Shown piece by piece: positions 63,496 to 64,000 of a stretch of DNA of 64,000 nt. How positions within the stretch are numbered: the first letter of the stretch is position 1; each line of letters opens with the position of its first letter. This DNA is from Acanthaster planci (Eukaryota; Echinodermata; Asteroidea; Valvatida; Acanthasteridae), in contig NW_019091358.1 in assembly GCF_001949145.1 (NCBI RefSeq), positions 3,074,747 to 3,138,746 of the forward strand, in the 5' to 3' direction. A model generated the notes under the pieces. The model saw nothing but the letters and a program-made list of their open reading frames with translations, was not told the DNA's origin and searched no databases. A program made the position numbers and the translations under genes.

Positions 63496-64000
63496 GTGAG
63501 GGGCCGATGCTATAAACCTTTTTCCATTAAAAAAATTGAGTTTAGGTTTTCTTTTGGGGGGGGGAATCCTTTTTTTCTGCTCACTCTGACTTTAAATATT
63601 GAAAATATTGGTTTATGTTTATTTTCAATTTTTTTCAGTGGTTTTTAAAAGTGCATTAACTACCTGGATTGATGTAAAAATGTGTCAAAAATTTATGATA
63701 AAATGTTTTGTGGAAATGTTGTTGCCTGGTAGTGTTAGCCTTCTGTTTTTCATACAGTAGGTTGCCAGCAAAACTTTTCAAGAAATAGGCATGAATATTG
63801 ACAACTTGATGCATCCCCTACGAGCGGGAACAAGAGAGGGCGTATTTTTACGTAGCAAAGATAATCCTTTGGTGGGATCTCACTCAGTGCTTGTGCAGTT
63901 TCGTGTGCGTTTGGTGCCAGACATCCTGAGCACTTGCAACCAATTTTTGTTTGAATATATGATCTTTGCATGTGTGCCAGGCACTTGTGAAGCTCAGTTG
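63496..64000 (+). other. GLMP intron 6, continues beyond window
   Basis: Donor GTGAGG. G- and T-homopolymers at 63541-63580. No exon recognised before the window end. Confidence 0.75.

Overview
This is a window of a metazoan nuclear genome with intron-rich genes and GT-AG splicing throughout. It has AT-leaning introns, many short transposon remnants and frequent ACATGTACATGT-type runs. Three protein-coding genes are recognisable. Their sequences and the mid-sized introns suit an invertebrate deuterostome (echinoderm, hemichordate or cephalochordate). That is an inference from texture; nothing in the window fixes the species.

From 1 to about 47.4 kb, plus strand: most of a Groucho/TLE transcriptional corepressor gene. 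Seventeen coding exons can be read from 2605 to the stop codon at 43604-43606. They run from the second half of the N-terminal Q (tetramerisation) domain through the GP, CcN and SP linkers to the complete C-terminal WD40 propeller. The first roughly 85-90 residues lie upstream of the window. The phases of every exon join correctly, but only if an 8-nucleotide microexon at 9784-9791 is included, and only if the start of the exon at 9114-9295 carries a one-base error or uses a +4 acceptor. One intron is 13 kb (9792-22825). The trailer after the stop has a proximal and a distal group of AATAAA signals, with two transposon remnants between them.

From about 50.2 to 52.2 kb, minus strand: a complete three-exon classical dithiol glutaredoxin (107 residues, CPFC active site), convergent with Groucho.

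From 55.9 kb to the window end, plus strand: the first six exons of a GLMP (glycosylated lysosomal membrane protein, NCU-G1) orthologue. They cover the signal peptide and about 317 residues of heavily glycosylated lumenal domain. The last exon or exons, expected to hold the transmembrane helix and lysosomal sorting tail, are beyond the window. GLMP is divergent from the glutaredoxin gene across 3.7 kb of repeat-rich DNA.

The three genes have unrelated jobs (nuclear corepression, cytosolic thiol redox, lysosomal membrane), so I see neighbourhood and not a pathway. The most unusual content is the Groucho microexon with its 111-nt AG-free acceptor tract, the apparent frameshift, and several short non-autonomous DNA transposon families: a three-copy 240-bp family, a 137-bp family, a TTAA-flanked piggyBac-like element and a 210-bp foldback element. 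There are also several sharp palindromes. I found no CRISPR array, tRNA, rRNA, prokaryotic operon or viral gene.
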